A DNA stretch of 64,000 bases from an uncultured Bacilli bacterium (GTDB lineage: Bacteria; Bacillota_I; Bacilli_A; RFN20; CAG-449). Shown piece after piece: positions 27,218-37,925 of the stretch; position 1 is the stretch's first letter, and each line of letters opens with the position of its first letter. The position numbers and the translations under genes were made by a program. Below the pieces are notes generated by a model. It was given only the letters and a program-made list of their open reading frames with translations, had not been told where the DNA came from and ran no database searches. The DNA is taken from positions 1 through 64,000 of the forward strand of contig CANQAG010000007.1 in NCBI GenBank assembly GCA_947588815.1, given 5' to 3'.

Positions 27218-28654
27218 ATGAAGAAGTTGAAACTAATTCCATTTTTGGCACTGGCGGTCGCTACGACATTAACTGCTTGTGGTGGTGGAAAAGAGCGTCC
27301 GCGTGATGGGGGGTTCCTCAGCATCGTCGCTTATAATGGTGGTTACGGTGACGAATGGTTAGAAGCAATCGCCCAGGAATTTACTAATCAGACCGGAACC
27401 AGAGTCGAATTTGAAACGGATTCTTTGATTCTTGAAAAGATCGACGAACAATTGACCGGCGTTAGCAATTACGACATTTACATGTCACATGGTCTCAATT
27501 GGCAAAACTACGCTTCGCGTGGCTTATTAGCCAATCTTGATGATTTGTATGACACGGTCGTCGATGAAAGCACCGGCCAAAAATTTGTGGATCGTTTTTC
27601 TAACGGAGCTCCAGAATTGAGTCGTTATAAAAATGAAAACGGGGAAGAACATTATTATAAAGTTAACTGGACTCAAGGTGCCGGAGGATTGGTTTATAAC
27701 TCTTCAATGTTTGAAAAATATGGTTGGGAAGTACCGACTACCTATGATCAATTAGTTACGTTATGCTCAAAGATAGTTTCGGATACTAATGGAACAATAA
27801 AACCATTTGTTTGGGCCGGCGGTCCGAATTCCAGAGACTATTATTGGGATTATGTAATATATGAATGGTGGGCTGAACTAGAAGGGGTTGAAAACTTCAA
27901 TAAGTGGATGACTTTCCAAAGTGATGACGGAACTTATAGCAAAAGTTATGAAAACTTCAATCCTGATGGTCGAGGGGCTAACTTTAAAAAAGCATTTAAA
28001 ATGTGGCACGATTTGATCGCAAAAAATCCACAATATTCAAATAGCGAACCATATGGTACCAGTTTATCGAGCGCACAAACTGATTTCTATTTAGAAAAAG
28101 CGGCTATGATCCCATATGGACAATGGGCCAAAAGAGAAATCCAACAAATGTTAAAAGCCGATTTCACTTTCGACGTTAAGTTTATGAGAACACCACGTGT
28201 CAGTGCTGAAAGCGATTATTATAATTTCATGGTCGGATTTGGAGATTCGATTCTTATTCCGGAAAATTCACCAAGCAAAGATCTCGCCAAGCAATTTATC
28301 CTTTTCTTACAGACTGAATGGGCTTGTAAAAAATTCGTTGAATTGTCTGAAGGACCATTCCTAGCCTTCGATTACAGCTCCTTCGATATGAGTGATTTAG
28401 CGGCGAAAGATAAATACATCGCTTCGATGATTGAGATATTGGGCGATTCTGTGAACATTTCTAACGCGACTAATTCGCCATTAGTTATCGCTAATGGTGA
28501 TACTGATGTCTGTTGCTGGATCAATAATACCCGTTATTACAACGATGCGATGCTTGATCCGGTTGCCTACAGCGTTGATCGAGTAATGAATGACGTATAC
28601 AATGCCGCTAAAGGATCTTGGGCTCGTTTCTGTAACGCAGCGATGGTGAGTTAG
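27218..28654 (+). CDS. Sugar ABC transporter substrate-binding lipoprotein
   Basis: Lipobox TLTACGGG, family 1 extracellular solute-binding-like sequence, followed by two permeases. Confidence 0.93.
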   Translation: MKKLKLIPFLALAVATTLTACGGGKERPRDGGFLSIVAYNGGYGDEWLEAIAQEFTNQTGTRVEFETDSLILEKIDEQLTGVSNYDIYMSHGLNWQNYASRGLLANLDDLYDTVVDESTGQKFVDRFSNGAPELSRYKNENGEEHYYKVNWTQGAGGLVYNSSMFEKYGWEVPTTYDQLVTLCSKIVSDTNGTIKPFVWAGGPNSRDYYWDYVIYEWWAELEGVENFNKWMTFQSDDGTYSKSYENFNPDGRGANFKKAFKMWHDLIAKNPQYSNSEPYGTSLSSAQTDFYLEKAAMIPYGQWAKREIQQMLKADFTFDVKFMRTPRVSAESDYYNFMVGFGDSILIPENSPSKDLAKQFILFLQTEWACKKFVELSEGPFLAFDYSSFDMSDLAAKDKYIASMIEILGDSVNISNATNSPLVIANGDTDVCCWINNTRYYNDAMLDPVAYSVDRVMNDVYNAAKGSWARFCNAAMVS

Positions 28655-28655
28655 T

Positions 28656-29588
28656 ATGAGCAGTGTCTTTGTAAAAAAAGAAAACGGAGTAAATGAAAAA
28701 CGCAAGCGCAAATTTCCGCGTACTGCGTTTTTCGTTATTTTAATGCTGGCTTATCCGGTATTCCATTTTTGCTTGATGTGGTTTGGAGTAAACATCAATT
28801 CAATTCTATTGACGTTTCAATGGGTGCGAAATTCGCGCCTCGAATGGGTTCCGATGAATCAGTTGTTCTATAACTATAATAATTTATTTCAAGAATTTTC
28901 GGATCCTGTTATATCAAATATGTATAAAGCAAGTTTAGTATATTTTGTTTTAAACTGCTTGATTACTTTGCCGATTTCTTTATTATTTGCGTATTTTATC
29001 TTCAAAAAAATATATGCGGCCGGTGCTTTTAAGGTCATTTTCTATTTACCTTCGATTCTTCCGATCGTAGCTTTGACGCTCGTGTACAAAACCGCTTTTG
29101 AAAACAATGGATTTTTAACTCCGATTTTCAACTTTTTCGGACTTAAAAGTTCTACTTTCTTCATGGGTGATACGGCTCAATGGATGGTATGGATTTTCTG
29201 CTTTTGGACCGGTATTGGATACAATGTTATGATGCTTACTGCCGGAATGGCAAGAATTCCTCGCGATATTTTGGAGTCTTCTAAAATGGACGGAGTTCCG
29301 CCTTTAAAAGAGTTTGTCCATGTTATTATCCCGTTAACTTGGCCGACGATTACCACGTTATTTATTTTCGGCATGATGGGTGTCTTTGGCACTTATTTGC
29401 AACCGATGTTATTGACGGCGGGACAAAACAATACTAATACAATCGGATTACAAATTTTCCGTGAATCGACTAACGTCGCTAAAAACCATCCGGCGACAAT
29501 CGGTTTATTTTGCACCATTATCGGTACCCCGATCGTGCTTGGAACTAGAGCCTTGCTCAATCACTTCTTTAAGGAGGTGAATTTCTAA
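28656..29588 (+). CDS. Sugar ABC transporter permease (MalF type)
   Basis: Multi-TM; binding-protein-dependent permease segment ESSKMDGVPPLKEFVHVIIPLTWP. Confidence 0.94.
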   Translation: MSSVFVKKENGVNEKRKRKFPRTAFFVILMLAYPVFHFCLMWFGVNINSILLTFQWVRNSRLEWVPMNQLFYNYNNLFQEFSDPVISNMYKASLVYFVLNCLITLPISLLFAYFIFKKIYAAGAFKVIFYLPSILPIVALTLVYKTAFENNGFLTPIFNFFGLKSSTFFMGDTAQWMVWIFCFWTGIGYNVMMLTAGMARIPRDILESSKMDGVPPLKEFVHVIIPLTWPTITTLFIFGMMGVFGTYLQPMLLTAGQNNTNTIGLQIFRESTNVAKNHPATIGLFCTIIGTPIVLGTRALLNHFFKEVNF

Positions 29589-30532
29589 TGTCTATCTCAA
29601 CATTTTTCAAACAAAAAGTCAAAGCTAAGAAAAATGCAATTCGCCAAAGCGATTATGAACGTAAAAACGATTTGCTTTATAAACGACATCGTGGCGAAAA
29701 GGTTTTATTCGTATTTATGTTCATCATTTTCTTATTCTTTGCTATCACTTATATTTATCCGTTTATTTGGGTTTTCTATAATTCATTTAAAACGCGGATC
29801 AATTACGCTCAAGATTATATAGGTTTACCGACATCGTGGACATTTGACAATTTCTTAGAAGCATTCACTTATTCAAGTTCGGAAACGCATTACTTCAATA
29901 TTTTCCAAATGCTCGGAATGTCTGTTCTTATTTGTTCACTTGGCACTCTAGTGACAGTGTTTGTTTCAAGTTGTGCGGCCTATGTCGTTGCTAAATACGA
30001 ATTTCCGGGTCGAAATGTCATTTTTTCAGTCGTCATTTTCTCGATGATAATTCCAATCGTCGGTTCGTTACCAAGCCAAATTCAATTGATGAAAAATCTC
30101 GGTTTGGACGGAACGATAATCGGCATTATCTTCTTGTATAGCGGTGGTTTTGGAATGAATTTCATGTTGTTGTATTCATTCTTTAAGAATTTATCGTGGA
30201 CTTATGTTGAAGCGGCAAAAATCGATGGAGCATCCGATTTTAAAATCTTCTTCTCGATTATTTTGCCGATGGCTAAAGGACCGATCATTGCGATTTCGGT
30301 AATTACCTTGATTGGGCAATGGAACGATTACATGACTCCGATGATTTATTTGCCGAATATGCCGACCATCGCTGTCGGTTTAAGGCTTCTTGCCGATCAA
30401 ATGCAACAAGAAGGGAACTACGTCTTGTTATTCTCAACGATAACTTTGGCGATTATTCCGATAATTTTAATGTTCTGTTTCTTTTCGAAAACGATTATGG
30501 AAAACACCTCAGTCGGTGGTTTAAAAGGTTAA
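29588..30532 (+). CDS. Sugar ABC transporter permease (MalG type)
   Basis: EAAKIDGASDFKIFFSIILPMAKG permease motif. Confidence 0.94.
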   Translation: MSISTFFKQKVKAKKNAIRQSDYERKNDLLYKRHRGEKVLFVFMFIIFLFFAITYIYPFIWVFYNSFKTRINYAQDYIGLPTSWTFDNFLEAFTYSSSETHYFNIFQMLGMSVLICSLGTLVTVFVSSCAAYVVAKYEFPGRNVIFSVVIFSMIIPIVGSLPSQIQLMKNLGLDGTIIGIIFLYSGGFGMNFMLLYSFFKNLSWTYVEAAKIDGASDFKIFFSIILPMAKGPIIAISVITLIGQWNDYMTPMIYLPNMPTIAVGLRLLADQMQQEGNYVLLFSTITLAIIPIILMFCFFSKTIMENTSVGGLKG

Positions 30533-30551
30533 TAATAAAGGAGATAAAAAT

Positions 30552-31976
30552 ATGAAAACCTCAAAATTGATGATTTTATCCTTAAGTTTACTCTTAGTCG
30601 GAGTGACAACCTTAAGCGGTTGTTCGCAAGGCAACAACGATAATGCTGACGCAAATAAAATTACGCTTTCAGTTTCAGGACCGACTTCGGTACAAGTCGG
30701 ATCCTCGATAAGATTGGTAATTGATATTACAAACGATGATAATCGTGACGGATATACGATCGCTAGTAGCGATGATTCTGTGGCAACTGTCGATCAAAAC
30801 GGAATCGTGACCGGCGTTAAAGTCGGTACGGTTCAAATTACCGTCACTTCTAGAGCCGATGAAACGGTTATTAAAACATATATGGTCGATGTCATTGAAT
30901 CGACGATTCCGACTCTCGATATCGAAGTTAACGTTGATAGTCCGTCTATAGTCGGACAAAAACCGATATTTACCGCGAAATTGCATAATCCTCAAAACTT
31001 TGATGTTAAATATCATTGGTCAAATGAGTATGAAAAAGGGACTTTTATCGGTAATGGCGGAAGCGAACAAGAGTTTCATCCGACTTTAGCCGGAACTGAG
31101 ATCATTCATCTTGAAGCAGAAGTGGGACCATATGTGTTAAGAGCACAAAAAAGTATCTATATCCGCGATGATTATTCTACCGGGTGGCAAGAAATCGGCA
31201 CCAAGGCTGAATTCCTGGCGGCATTTAAAAATCGTGGTTCAGAACCGCTTGAAACTAAATATTATTTGACAAACGACATTGATTTAGAAGGTGAAACCTT
31301 TGTGAGCAATAATACCGTTTTTGCGGGTGTTTTGGATGGCCGCGGATACAAAGTTTATAATTTCAAAATCGAAAGTTCTGCAAGCGGTCATGCAAATGCC
31401 GGACTATTTTCGAAAATCACGATGCACCATGGACATCAAATTCCTCATTTTGGACAAAGCGGAATTGTTCGAAATCTCGGACTTGAATGTGAGATTCCAG
31501 AAAATGGTTCTGGATGGGGAACGGGAGCCTTGACGGCCGGTTGTGACGGATTGATTGAAAATTGTTACTTTAAAGTCAATCACTCGTTTGATACGGGAAA
31601 ATGGGCCACTGAAGAAAACAATTATTATGTTCCTTTCTGTTCCGCAATCGCGGGTAATTTAGATGGCACTATTCGTGATGTCGTCGTTGAAATTGCCGAT
31701 ACCGAAGGCAAAAGTACGATTTATTCAGATGTCGCTTATCCAAATGGCGGTGACACTTTAATGACTAAACAAAACGCTAAAGTGACGAATCTTTACACCA
31801 ATCAAGGCGCTTCGAATATCGGTGGTCAAGCTTACGAATATGGGGCACCGATCAAGGATTTAAGCACATATCATATCAATCTAAATTACGCGTCAACTAA
31901 GGCTTCTGAATATAGTTTAAACGAAACTATTTGGAACTTAATCGATAATCAGATGCCGTCTTTAAAAAATATTTAA
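30552..31976 (+). CDS. Lipoprotein with BIG2-like domain and GLUG/beta-helix-like C-terminus
   Basis: Lipobox LSGC; SDDSVATVDQNGIVTGVKVGTVQITVTS (BIG2); DIDLEG...FAGVLDGRGYKVYNF. Confidence 0.8.
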   Translation: MKTSKLMILSLSLLLVGVTTLSGCSQGNNDNADANKITLSVSGPTSVQVGSSIRLVIDITNDDNRDGYTIASSDDSVATVDQNGIVTGVKVGTVQITVTSRADETVIKTYMVDVIESTIPTLDIEVNVDSPSIVGQKPIFTAKLHNPQNFDVKYHWSNEYEKGTFIGNGGSEQEFHPTLAGTEIIHLEAEVGPYVLRAQKSIYIRDDYSTGWQEIGTKAEFLAAFKNRGSEPLETKYYLTNDIDLEGETFVSNNTVFAGVLDGRGYKVYNFKIESSASGHANAGLFSKITMHHGHQIPHFGQSGIVRNLGLECEIPENGSGWGTGALTAGCDGLIENCYFKVNHSFDTGKWATEENNYYVPFCSAIAGNLDGTIRDVVVEIADTEGKSTIYSDVAYPNGGDTLMTKQNAKVTNLYTNQGASNIGGQAYEYGAPIKDLSTYHINLNYASTKASEYSLNETIWNLIDNQMPSLKNI

Positions 31977-31998
31977 TGAAATTTAAGGACAAAAGAAT

Positions 31999-33348
31999 AT
32001 GAAGAAGAAAATAATAACATCGCTATTATTAGCGGTATCAATGGTAAGTGGATGTGGTGCTTTAAGCGGGTGTGCTTCAAGCCCCAAAAATGTATATTTA
32101 GAAAAGGGTGATCGTTATTTTACGAAAACCCCTTATGTCGATCTTTCTAACATTCCCGAAAAGATTTCTTTTAAAGTGGATATTGAGGAGAATATTCTTG
32201 ATATTTCAATCGGAAGAATCTTAATTTACGAAGAAGATTTTGATTATCGAGACGGAATTCTTACAATCAATAGCGATGTGCTAAAAGACGAAAACGGAAA
32301 GCTTTTAATCGCTTCTGGAGACAATCGCTTTGGCATTCGGGTTGAAGGAAAAATGATTTATCAAGATTGTTTTATGGTCGATAAAGTCATTAACACTCCA
32401 GACGATTTACAAGACATCAACAATCGTCCTATGGGTTCTTATATCTTGGGCAAAGATATCGATTTATCCGGGGTTTCTAATTTTGAACCTTTAGGATATT
32501 CCGAAAGCGATTCTCACTACAATCAAGAATTCGGCGGTATCTTCGATGGTAATGGATTTGCAATTAAAAACATTTCAACCAAATATTCCTTGCACCCTGA
32601 AAGCACCGAAGAACAATATCATGGTCGTGGATACGTTTTTGAAGATGAATCTCATCGCGAAGGCACTGAATTTGGAGTATTCCAAAACATCGGGGCTAGC
32701 GGCGTTGTGCGCAACGTATCTTTCATGAATTGCGATATTGTCGGAAAGACGATAGTAGGGGTGGTTGCCGGAACTTGCAATGGCGTTATTGAAAATGTCT
32801 TTATTGACAAAGATTGTTCGGCGGTTGCTTCTACTCACTTCTATGACGACGATTGCAATGTCGGCGGGATTGTCGGACTTCAAGGAAAAGGCGAAATCCG
32901 TAACGTCATAAGTCTTGCTAAAGCGGAAATTTTACCGCAGTTTACCGATTTTGATGAGGAAAGTTACGATAATCCTGAAACTGAAGATGTCGTTGAAGTT
33001 TCACACATTTTTTATAATGGTGATAAGGGATGGACCGATTCAAACGGATTGGTTACTACCGGCGTCTATGCCGGAATCGGCAAAAGCTGGGCGACAGCGT
33101 CAAATTGCGTTGCTTTAGCCTTCAATGAAGGAGCATATGGCATACGACCATTTGGCCAAACGCATTTAGCGGTCAATAAAGAAAGCAGTGGCAATGAAGA
33201 TTTGGGTCATTTCATCAATTGTGTGGTTAAAACCGAAGACGAAATGAAAAGCAGTAGCCTTTATTCCTCTTTCTCGACTGAAATATGGAATATTGTTGAG
33301 GGAGGAATTCCGACTTTCAGAAATCCATATCCGACAGCTATTTATTAA
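31999..33348 (+). CDS. Lipoprotein with GLUG/beta-helix-like repeats
   Basis: Signal plus CGALSGCAS lipobox; KDIDLSGVSNFEPLGYSES...GGIFDGNGFAIKNI, GVVRNVSFMNCDIVGKTIVGVVAG. Confidence 0.78.
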   Translation: MKKKIITSLLLAVSMVSGCGALSGCASSPKNVYLEKGDRYFTKTPYVDLSNIPEKISFKVDIEENILDISIGRILIYEEDFDYRDGILTINSDVLKDENGKLLIASGDNRFGIRVEGKMIYQDCFMVDKVINTPDDLQDINNRPMGSYILGKDIDLSGVSNFEPLGYSESDSHYNQEFGGIFDGNGFAIKNISTKYSLHPESTEEQYHGRGYVFEDESHREGTEFGVFQNIGASGVVRNVSFMNCDIVGKTIVGVVAGTCNGVIENVFIDKDCSAVASTHFYDDDCNVGGIVGLQGKGEIRNVISLAKAEILPQFTDFDEESYDNPETEDVVEVSHIFYNGDKGWTDSNGLVTTGVYAGIGKSWATASNCVALAFNEGAYGIRPFGQTHLAVNKESSGNEDLGHFINCVVKTEDEMKSSSLYSSFSTEIWNIVEGGIPTFRNPYPTAIY

Positions 33349-33376
33349 TTTTTTAGAAGTTTAAAGGAGATACGAC

Positions 33377-36300
33377 ATGGTCAAGTACTATTTTACCGGG
33401 GAAACATTTGTGATTAAAGATTATCAAAACGCTAAAACGTTTTCATCTTTTTTTCCTGCGGTCAGCGGAGTAGACGGAAAGCCGATGTGGACTTTCTATT
33501 GCTCGCGCGGTCAAGCGATTTCTTCTTTCGGGGTCAATTCCAAGTCGACACCGATTATTCCTTTCGATAGTGCGACATTAGCCTATCAAAATATCAATTT
33601 AAAAGCTTTTAGGACTTTCTTAAAAATCAACGGAAAGTATTTTGAGCCTTTTGCTTCACTTGATAATCACAAAACCAAAATGGCGATCGATAAAGCCAAA
33701 CTTACCATTGAAACCATCGAAAAAAATGTCCGGGTTACAATTAGTTATAGCAACGTACCACATCGTCCTTATAGCGGACTTATAAGAAAAGTAACGATTG
33801 AAAATCTTGCGGATCATCAAAGTGAATTTGAAATGATCGATGGTCTTCCGATCTTTTTTCCACATGGACTTTCAAACGTCGATTACAAAGAATTAGTTTC
33901 GTTGATGGCGGCTTATTGTGAAGTGCATGATCTTGAAAAAAGGATGCCGTTTGTTAAATTCAAGACTTCGACTGCCGATTGTAGCGAAGTTAAAGAAGTT
34001 AAAAGTGGCAATGCCTTTTTATCGGTAAATCAAGATGGAGAAAAGCTTTTGAATATCGTCGATGGTTCTGTGGTATTCGGCAACGATTTATCGCTTATTG
34101 AAGCCCGTAACTTCAAAAAAGGAAGCTTATCCTTTGATAAACAGCAAACCGAAAATAAATTACCATCTGCTTTCTCTTATGCGAAATTTAAACTCAAAGC
34201 CCATGAAAAATATCAATTTGCTTCAATCTACGGAAAGTTTGACGATCAAATTAGTTTCCATGATGAACTAGAGCATATTACTATTCAAAAAATTGAAGCG
34301 ATGATCGATGAATCGCAAAATTTAGTGGAAGAATTACTATCACCGATTGAGGTTTCTTCAAATATTCCGCTTTTTGATATGTATGCCAAGCAATCGTTAT
34401 TGGATAATAATCTTCGCGGCGGATTTCCTATCGAGATATCTAAAGGCGTTCCTTACTATGTCTATAGCCGTAAACATGGCGACATGGAAAGAGATTATAA
34501 TTTCTTTAAAATAGCAGATAAATATTATTCTTCAGGCGAAGGCAATTTTAGAGATGTAAATCAAAATCGGCGCAGCGACATTTATTTTTATCCGTTTGTC
34601 AAAGATTACAATATCAAAATGTTTTTTGATTTAATTCAGTTGGATGGTCAAAATCCTTTAAATGTCCGTCCCCCGCGTTTTGAAATAAAAAAAGGATACG
34701 ATCTTTCAAAATATCACGATCAAACATTAGAAACCTTAGTTTCAAAAGCGTATGAACCTTCTTCGCTTTACGCTTATTTAAAAGATCAGAAAAAAGATGC
34801 TGAATATGAAAAGCATTTTGAAGAATTGATTGCCAATTCTTCGTTAATGATCGAAGCAAATTTTGGCGAAGGCTATTGGATCGATCATTGGACTTACAAT
34901 GTCGATTTATTATATAACTATGTAAGTGTTTATCCGGATCATGTAGAAGAGCTCCTTTTTCGTGACGATTACCAATATTTTTATTCCCCGGTGATGGTTG
35001 AACCGCGCGATGAAAAATATTGCTTACTTCCTGATGGAAGAATTCGCCAATATGGCGCGATCGATCTTAAAAAATTAAAAAAAGAGTGTGAAGAACGTCA
35101 TTTAGATTTAAAAAACACCGATTGGCTCAAAGATAAAAAGGGACAAATTTATCAAACTACTTTGATCTCGAAAATCATCAATTTAGCACTTGTAAAATTT
35201 TCCACTTTGGATTCACGTCAATTAGGAATCGAAATGGAATGCGAAAAACCGGGGTGGAACGATGCGATGAACGGACTTCCGGGACTTTTTGCCTCGAGTG
35301 TCGGTGAATCGATCGAACTTTTAAGACTCATTGAATTTTTCTTAGAGTATAGCGGCTCCTTTAAGGATCGTGAAATTTCTCTTTTAAATGAACAATATAG
35401 TCTCTATTGCGATATCGATCGGCTTACTAAAGCACTAAGGCGTCACGAATTATCTTCGTTTGATTATTGGGATTTAGTGACTGCAAGTCGCGAAAAATTG
35501 CGCGCTGTGACACATATCGATGTTACGGGAAAAGTTAGGAAGCTAAAAGTCAAGAAAGTGATTCTGCTTTTTAAACGCTTACGTGAGATTCTTATTGAAG
35601 GGATCAAAGAGTCTAAAAAACTCAATCACGGAATTATTCCGTCATATTTAGTTTATGAAGTTCAAGATTATGAAAAATTAGACAAGATCAATCACAATGG
35701 TTATCCTTCGATAAAAGTGAAATCGTTTAACTTAAAAATGATTCCTCTATTCCTTGAAGCAAGCGCCCGTTCTTTTAAAGTCGGAAAAGAGATAACTTCA
35801 AGAGCAGATTATAAGGCGATAAAAAAGACAGAGCTCTATGATCCGGTCATTAAAATGTATAAAACTTGCGCTTCGCTTGATGAAGCTCCATTTGAAATCG
35901 GACGTGTCCACGCTTTCACCAAAGGTTGGTTAGAGCGAGAATGTGTATTTTTACACATGACATATAAGTATCTTTTAGGACTTTTAAAAGGTGGTTATTA
36001 CCGTGAATTTTATCATGAGATAAAGAGTAATTTTGTCTATAATCTCGATCCTTACATTTATGGAAGAAGCCCACTTGAAAGTTCTTCGTTTATTGTCCCG
36101 ACTTGTAATCCAGACGATAAGTTGCATGGACAGGGATTCTTTGCAAGGTTGACAGGAGCTAACGCAGAGTTCCTCGACATGTTTAATACGATGATCTTTG
36201 GCAAAAATTTATTTGTGGTCAAGGATCAGCAATTGAAATTGAATTTAAATCCATTGTTGGAAAAGAAATTCTTTAAAAAGGATGGTACTTTCAGCTTTAA

Positions 36301-36472
36301 GTTATTGAATAAAGTAAAAGTTACTTACATCAATCCTAAAAATATCAATGCTTACGAAAAAACTAAATTAACCTACATTATCGATAATCAAAAATACGAT
36401 GAAGTAGTAGGTCCATTAGCGGAAAAAATCCGCGATGGTAAAATCGATAAATTGAACGTCGTGATCGAATAG
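33377..36472 (+). CDS. Beta-1,3-oligoglucan phosphorylase-like glycoside hydrolase (GH94/GH149/GH161 type)
   Basis: 1031 aa cytoplasmic; FSSFFPAVSGVDGKPMWTFYCSRGQAISSFGV and KPGWNDAMNGLPGLFASSVGES phosphorylase-like motifs. Confidence 0.8.
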   Translation: MVKYYFTGETFVIKDYQNAKTFSSFFPAVSGVDGKPMWTFYCSRGQAISSFGVNSKSTPIIPFDSATLAYQNINLKAFRTFLKINGKYFEPFASLDNHKTKMAIDKAKLTIETIEKNVRVTISYSNVPHRPYSGLIRKVTIENLADHQSEFEMIDGLPIFFPHGLSNVDYKELVSLMAAYCEVHDLEKRMPFVKFKTSTADCSEVKEVKSGNAFLSVNQDGEKLLNIVDGSVVFGNDLSLIEARNFKKGSLSFDKQQTENKLPSAFSYAKFKLKAHEKYQFASIYGKFDDQISFHDELEHITIQKIEAMIDESQNLVEELLSPIEVSSNIPLFDMYAKQSLLDNNLRGGFPIEISKGVPYYVYSRKHGDMERDYNFFKIADKYYSSGEGNFRDVNQNRRSDIYFYPFVKDYNIKMFFDLIQLDGQNPLNVRPPRFEIKKGYDLSKYHDQTLETLVSKAYEPSSLYAYLKDQKKDAEYEKHFEELIANSSLMIEANFGEGYWIDHWTYNVDLLYNYVSVYPDHVEELLFRDDYQYFYSPVMVEPRDEKYCLLPDGRIRQYGAIDLKKLKKECEERHLDLKNTDWLKDKKGQIYQTTLISKIINLALVKFSTLDSRQLGIEMECEKPGWNDAMNGLPGLFASSVGESIELLRLIEFFLEYSGSFKDREISLLNEQYSLYCDIDRLTKALRRHELSSFDYWDLVTASREKLRAVTHIDVTGKVRKLKVKKVILLFKRLREILIEGIKESKKLNHGIIPSYLVYEVQDYEKLDKINHNGYPSIKVKSFNLKMIPLFLEASARSFKVGKEITSRADYKAIKKTELYDPVIKMYKTCASLDEAPFEIGRVHAFTKGWLERECVFLHMTYKYLLGLLKGGYYREFYHEIKSNFVYNLDPYIYGRSPLESSSFIVPTCNPDDKLHGQGFFARLTGANAEFLDMFNTMIFGKNLFVVKDQQLKLNLNPLLEKKFFKKDGTFSFKLLNKVKVTYINPKNINAYEKTKLTYIIDNQKYDEVVGPLAEKIRDGKIDKLNVVIE

Positions 36473-36483
36473 GAGGTAAGGTC

Positions 36484-37914
36484 ATGAAAAAATCACATTT
36501 GTATTTAGCACTTTGTGCATTGTCTTCGCTTTCGGTATTGGTCGGATGTGGCAATGAAAGCGAACCGGAAAAGAAAGAACTTGCAGTCAGCATTGCCGAA
36601 GATTGTCCAAGTCGCGTAGAATGCGGAAATCAAATCGAATTAAAAGCTGTCGTCAATAACGACGATTCTAATCAAGGAGTGAAGTGGACCGCGGATGATC
36701 CGCTTGTCGCTTCCATCAGCGAGGACGGAAAATTGACGGGTCTTTCTCAAGGAACGACTAAAGTCAAAGCGACTAGCGTGGCTGATCCCGATAAAAGCGC
36801 GGAAGTTATGGTTAATGTCAATTACAATGGTCTTATAAGCGTTTCAATCACTACTAAACCGACATCGATTAGAGTCGGGGAAACGATTAAATTAAGTGGT
36901 TCCGTTCAAGGCGATACCACGGGAAGTGGAATTGGCTGGATGGTTAATAACGAAGCGTTAGCGACTATCGATCAAGAAGGTAATTTACGCGCGATTCAAA
37001 GAGGCCTTGAAGGAAAAGTAATCGTGAATGCGTTCTCTAAAATCAATCCGACTAAACAAAGCGAAAACTTAGTGATCGATATTCTTCCTTCCGCGGATGG
37101 AAAAGAAGCCATTGAAGAAGAAGTAGAAAAAGTCGGAGACTATCGCTTGATTTTCAAAGACGACTTTTCGAGCAATAACCTCAATTACAATAACTGGGAA
37201 GTGATGATCGGAGACGGAAAGAAATATAATGTCGAAGATTGGGGTAACCAAGAGAAACAATTTTATCGTGAAGACAATATTAAATTCAAAGATTCGATGA
37301 TGTATATTACCGCGAAAAGAGAAGAAGGTCGTAACGATACGCGCGGTAAAAATTACACCAGTGGCAGAATCCGTTCCCAAGAAAAAGTATCCTACACCTA
37401 TGGTAGAATCGAAGCGAGGATCTCTTGCCCGTATGGTGATGGTTTGTGGCCGGCTTTTTGGATGCTTCCCGATAATAACAAAACCAAGAATCCATATGGA
37501 GGATGGCCCAATAGCGGCGAAATTGATATTATGGAAGTACGTGGAAGAATTCACGGCTCGATGTTTGGTACCATTCACTATGCGACAGCTCAAGGCGCTC
37601 ATACTTCAACGGCGGGAAATTATCTTTTCCCGCAAGGTCAAGATATTTCAAATTTCCATGTCTATGCGGTAGAATGGGAAGAAGGATCCCTTAAATGGTA
37701 TTGCGATGGTAATTTATTCTACACTGCCGATGCGAATAATGATCCCTGGAGCGTCAAAGAAGAATCCGGAGAATTTCCTGCCCCGTTTGATCAAAATTTC
37801 CACATCTTATTAAATATGGCAGTCGGTGGTAACTTCGATGGCAATCGTTTGCCGGTCAATTCTGATTTACCGGCGAATATGATGATAGATTACGTCAAAT
37901 GGTTTAAGAAATAA
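36484..37914 (+). CDS. GH16 endo-beta-1,3-glucanase (laminarinase) lipoprotein with two BIG2-like domains
   Basis: Catalytic [10 protein letters not shown] motif, lipobox LVGC, two BIG2-like segments. Confidence 0.94.
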   Translation: MKKSHLYLALCALSSLSVLVGCGNESEPEKKELAVSIAEDCPSRVECGNQIELKAVVNNDDSNQGVKWTADDPLVASISEDGKLTGLSQGTTKVKATSVADPDKSAEVMVNVNYNGLISVSITTKPTSIRVGETIKLSGSVQGDTTGSGIGWMVNNEALATIDQEGNLRAIQRGLEGKVIVNAFSKINPTKQSENLVIDILPSADGKEAIEEEVEKVGDYRLIFKDDFSSNNLNYNNWEVMIGDGKKYNVEDWGNQEKQFYREDNIKFKDSMMYITAKREEGRNDTRGKNYTSGRIRSQEKVSYTYGRIEARISCPYGDGLWPAFWMLPDNNKTKNPYGGWPNSGEIDIMEVRGRIHGSMFGTIHYATAQGAHTSTAGNYLFPQGQDISNFHVYAVEWEEGSLKWYCDGNLFYTADANNDPWSVKEESGEFPAPFDQNFHILLNMAVGGNFDGNRLPVNSDLPANMMIDYVKWFKK

Positions 37915-37925
37915 GGAGAAGAAAC

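Noticed and set aside
37069-37602. 177-aa minus-strand ORF antisense to the GH16 gene
   Set aside because: Overlaps a convincing enzyme entirely; no family-like sequence or RBS; treated as a shadow ORF.
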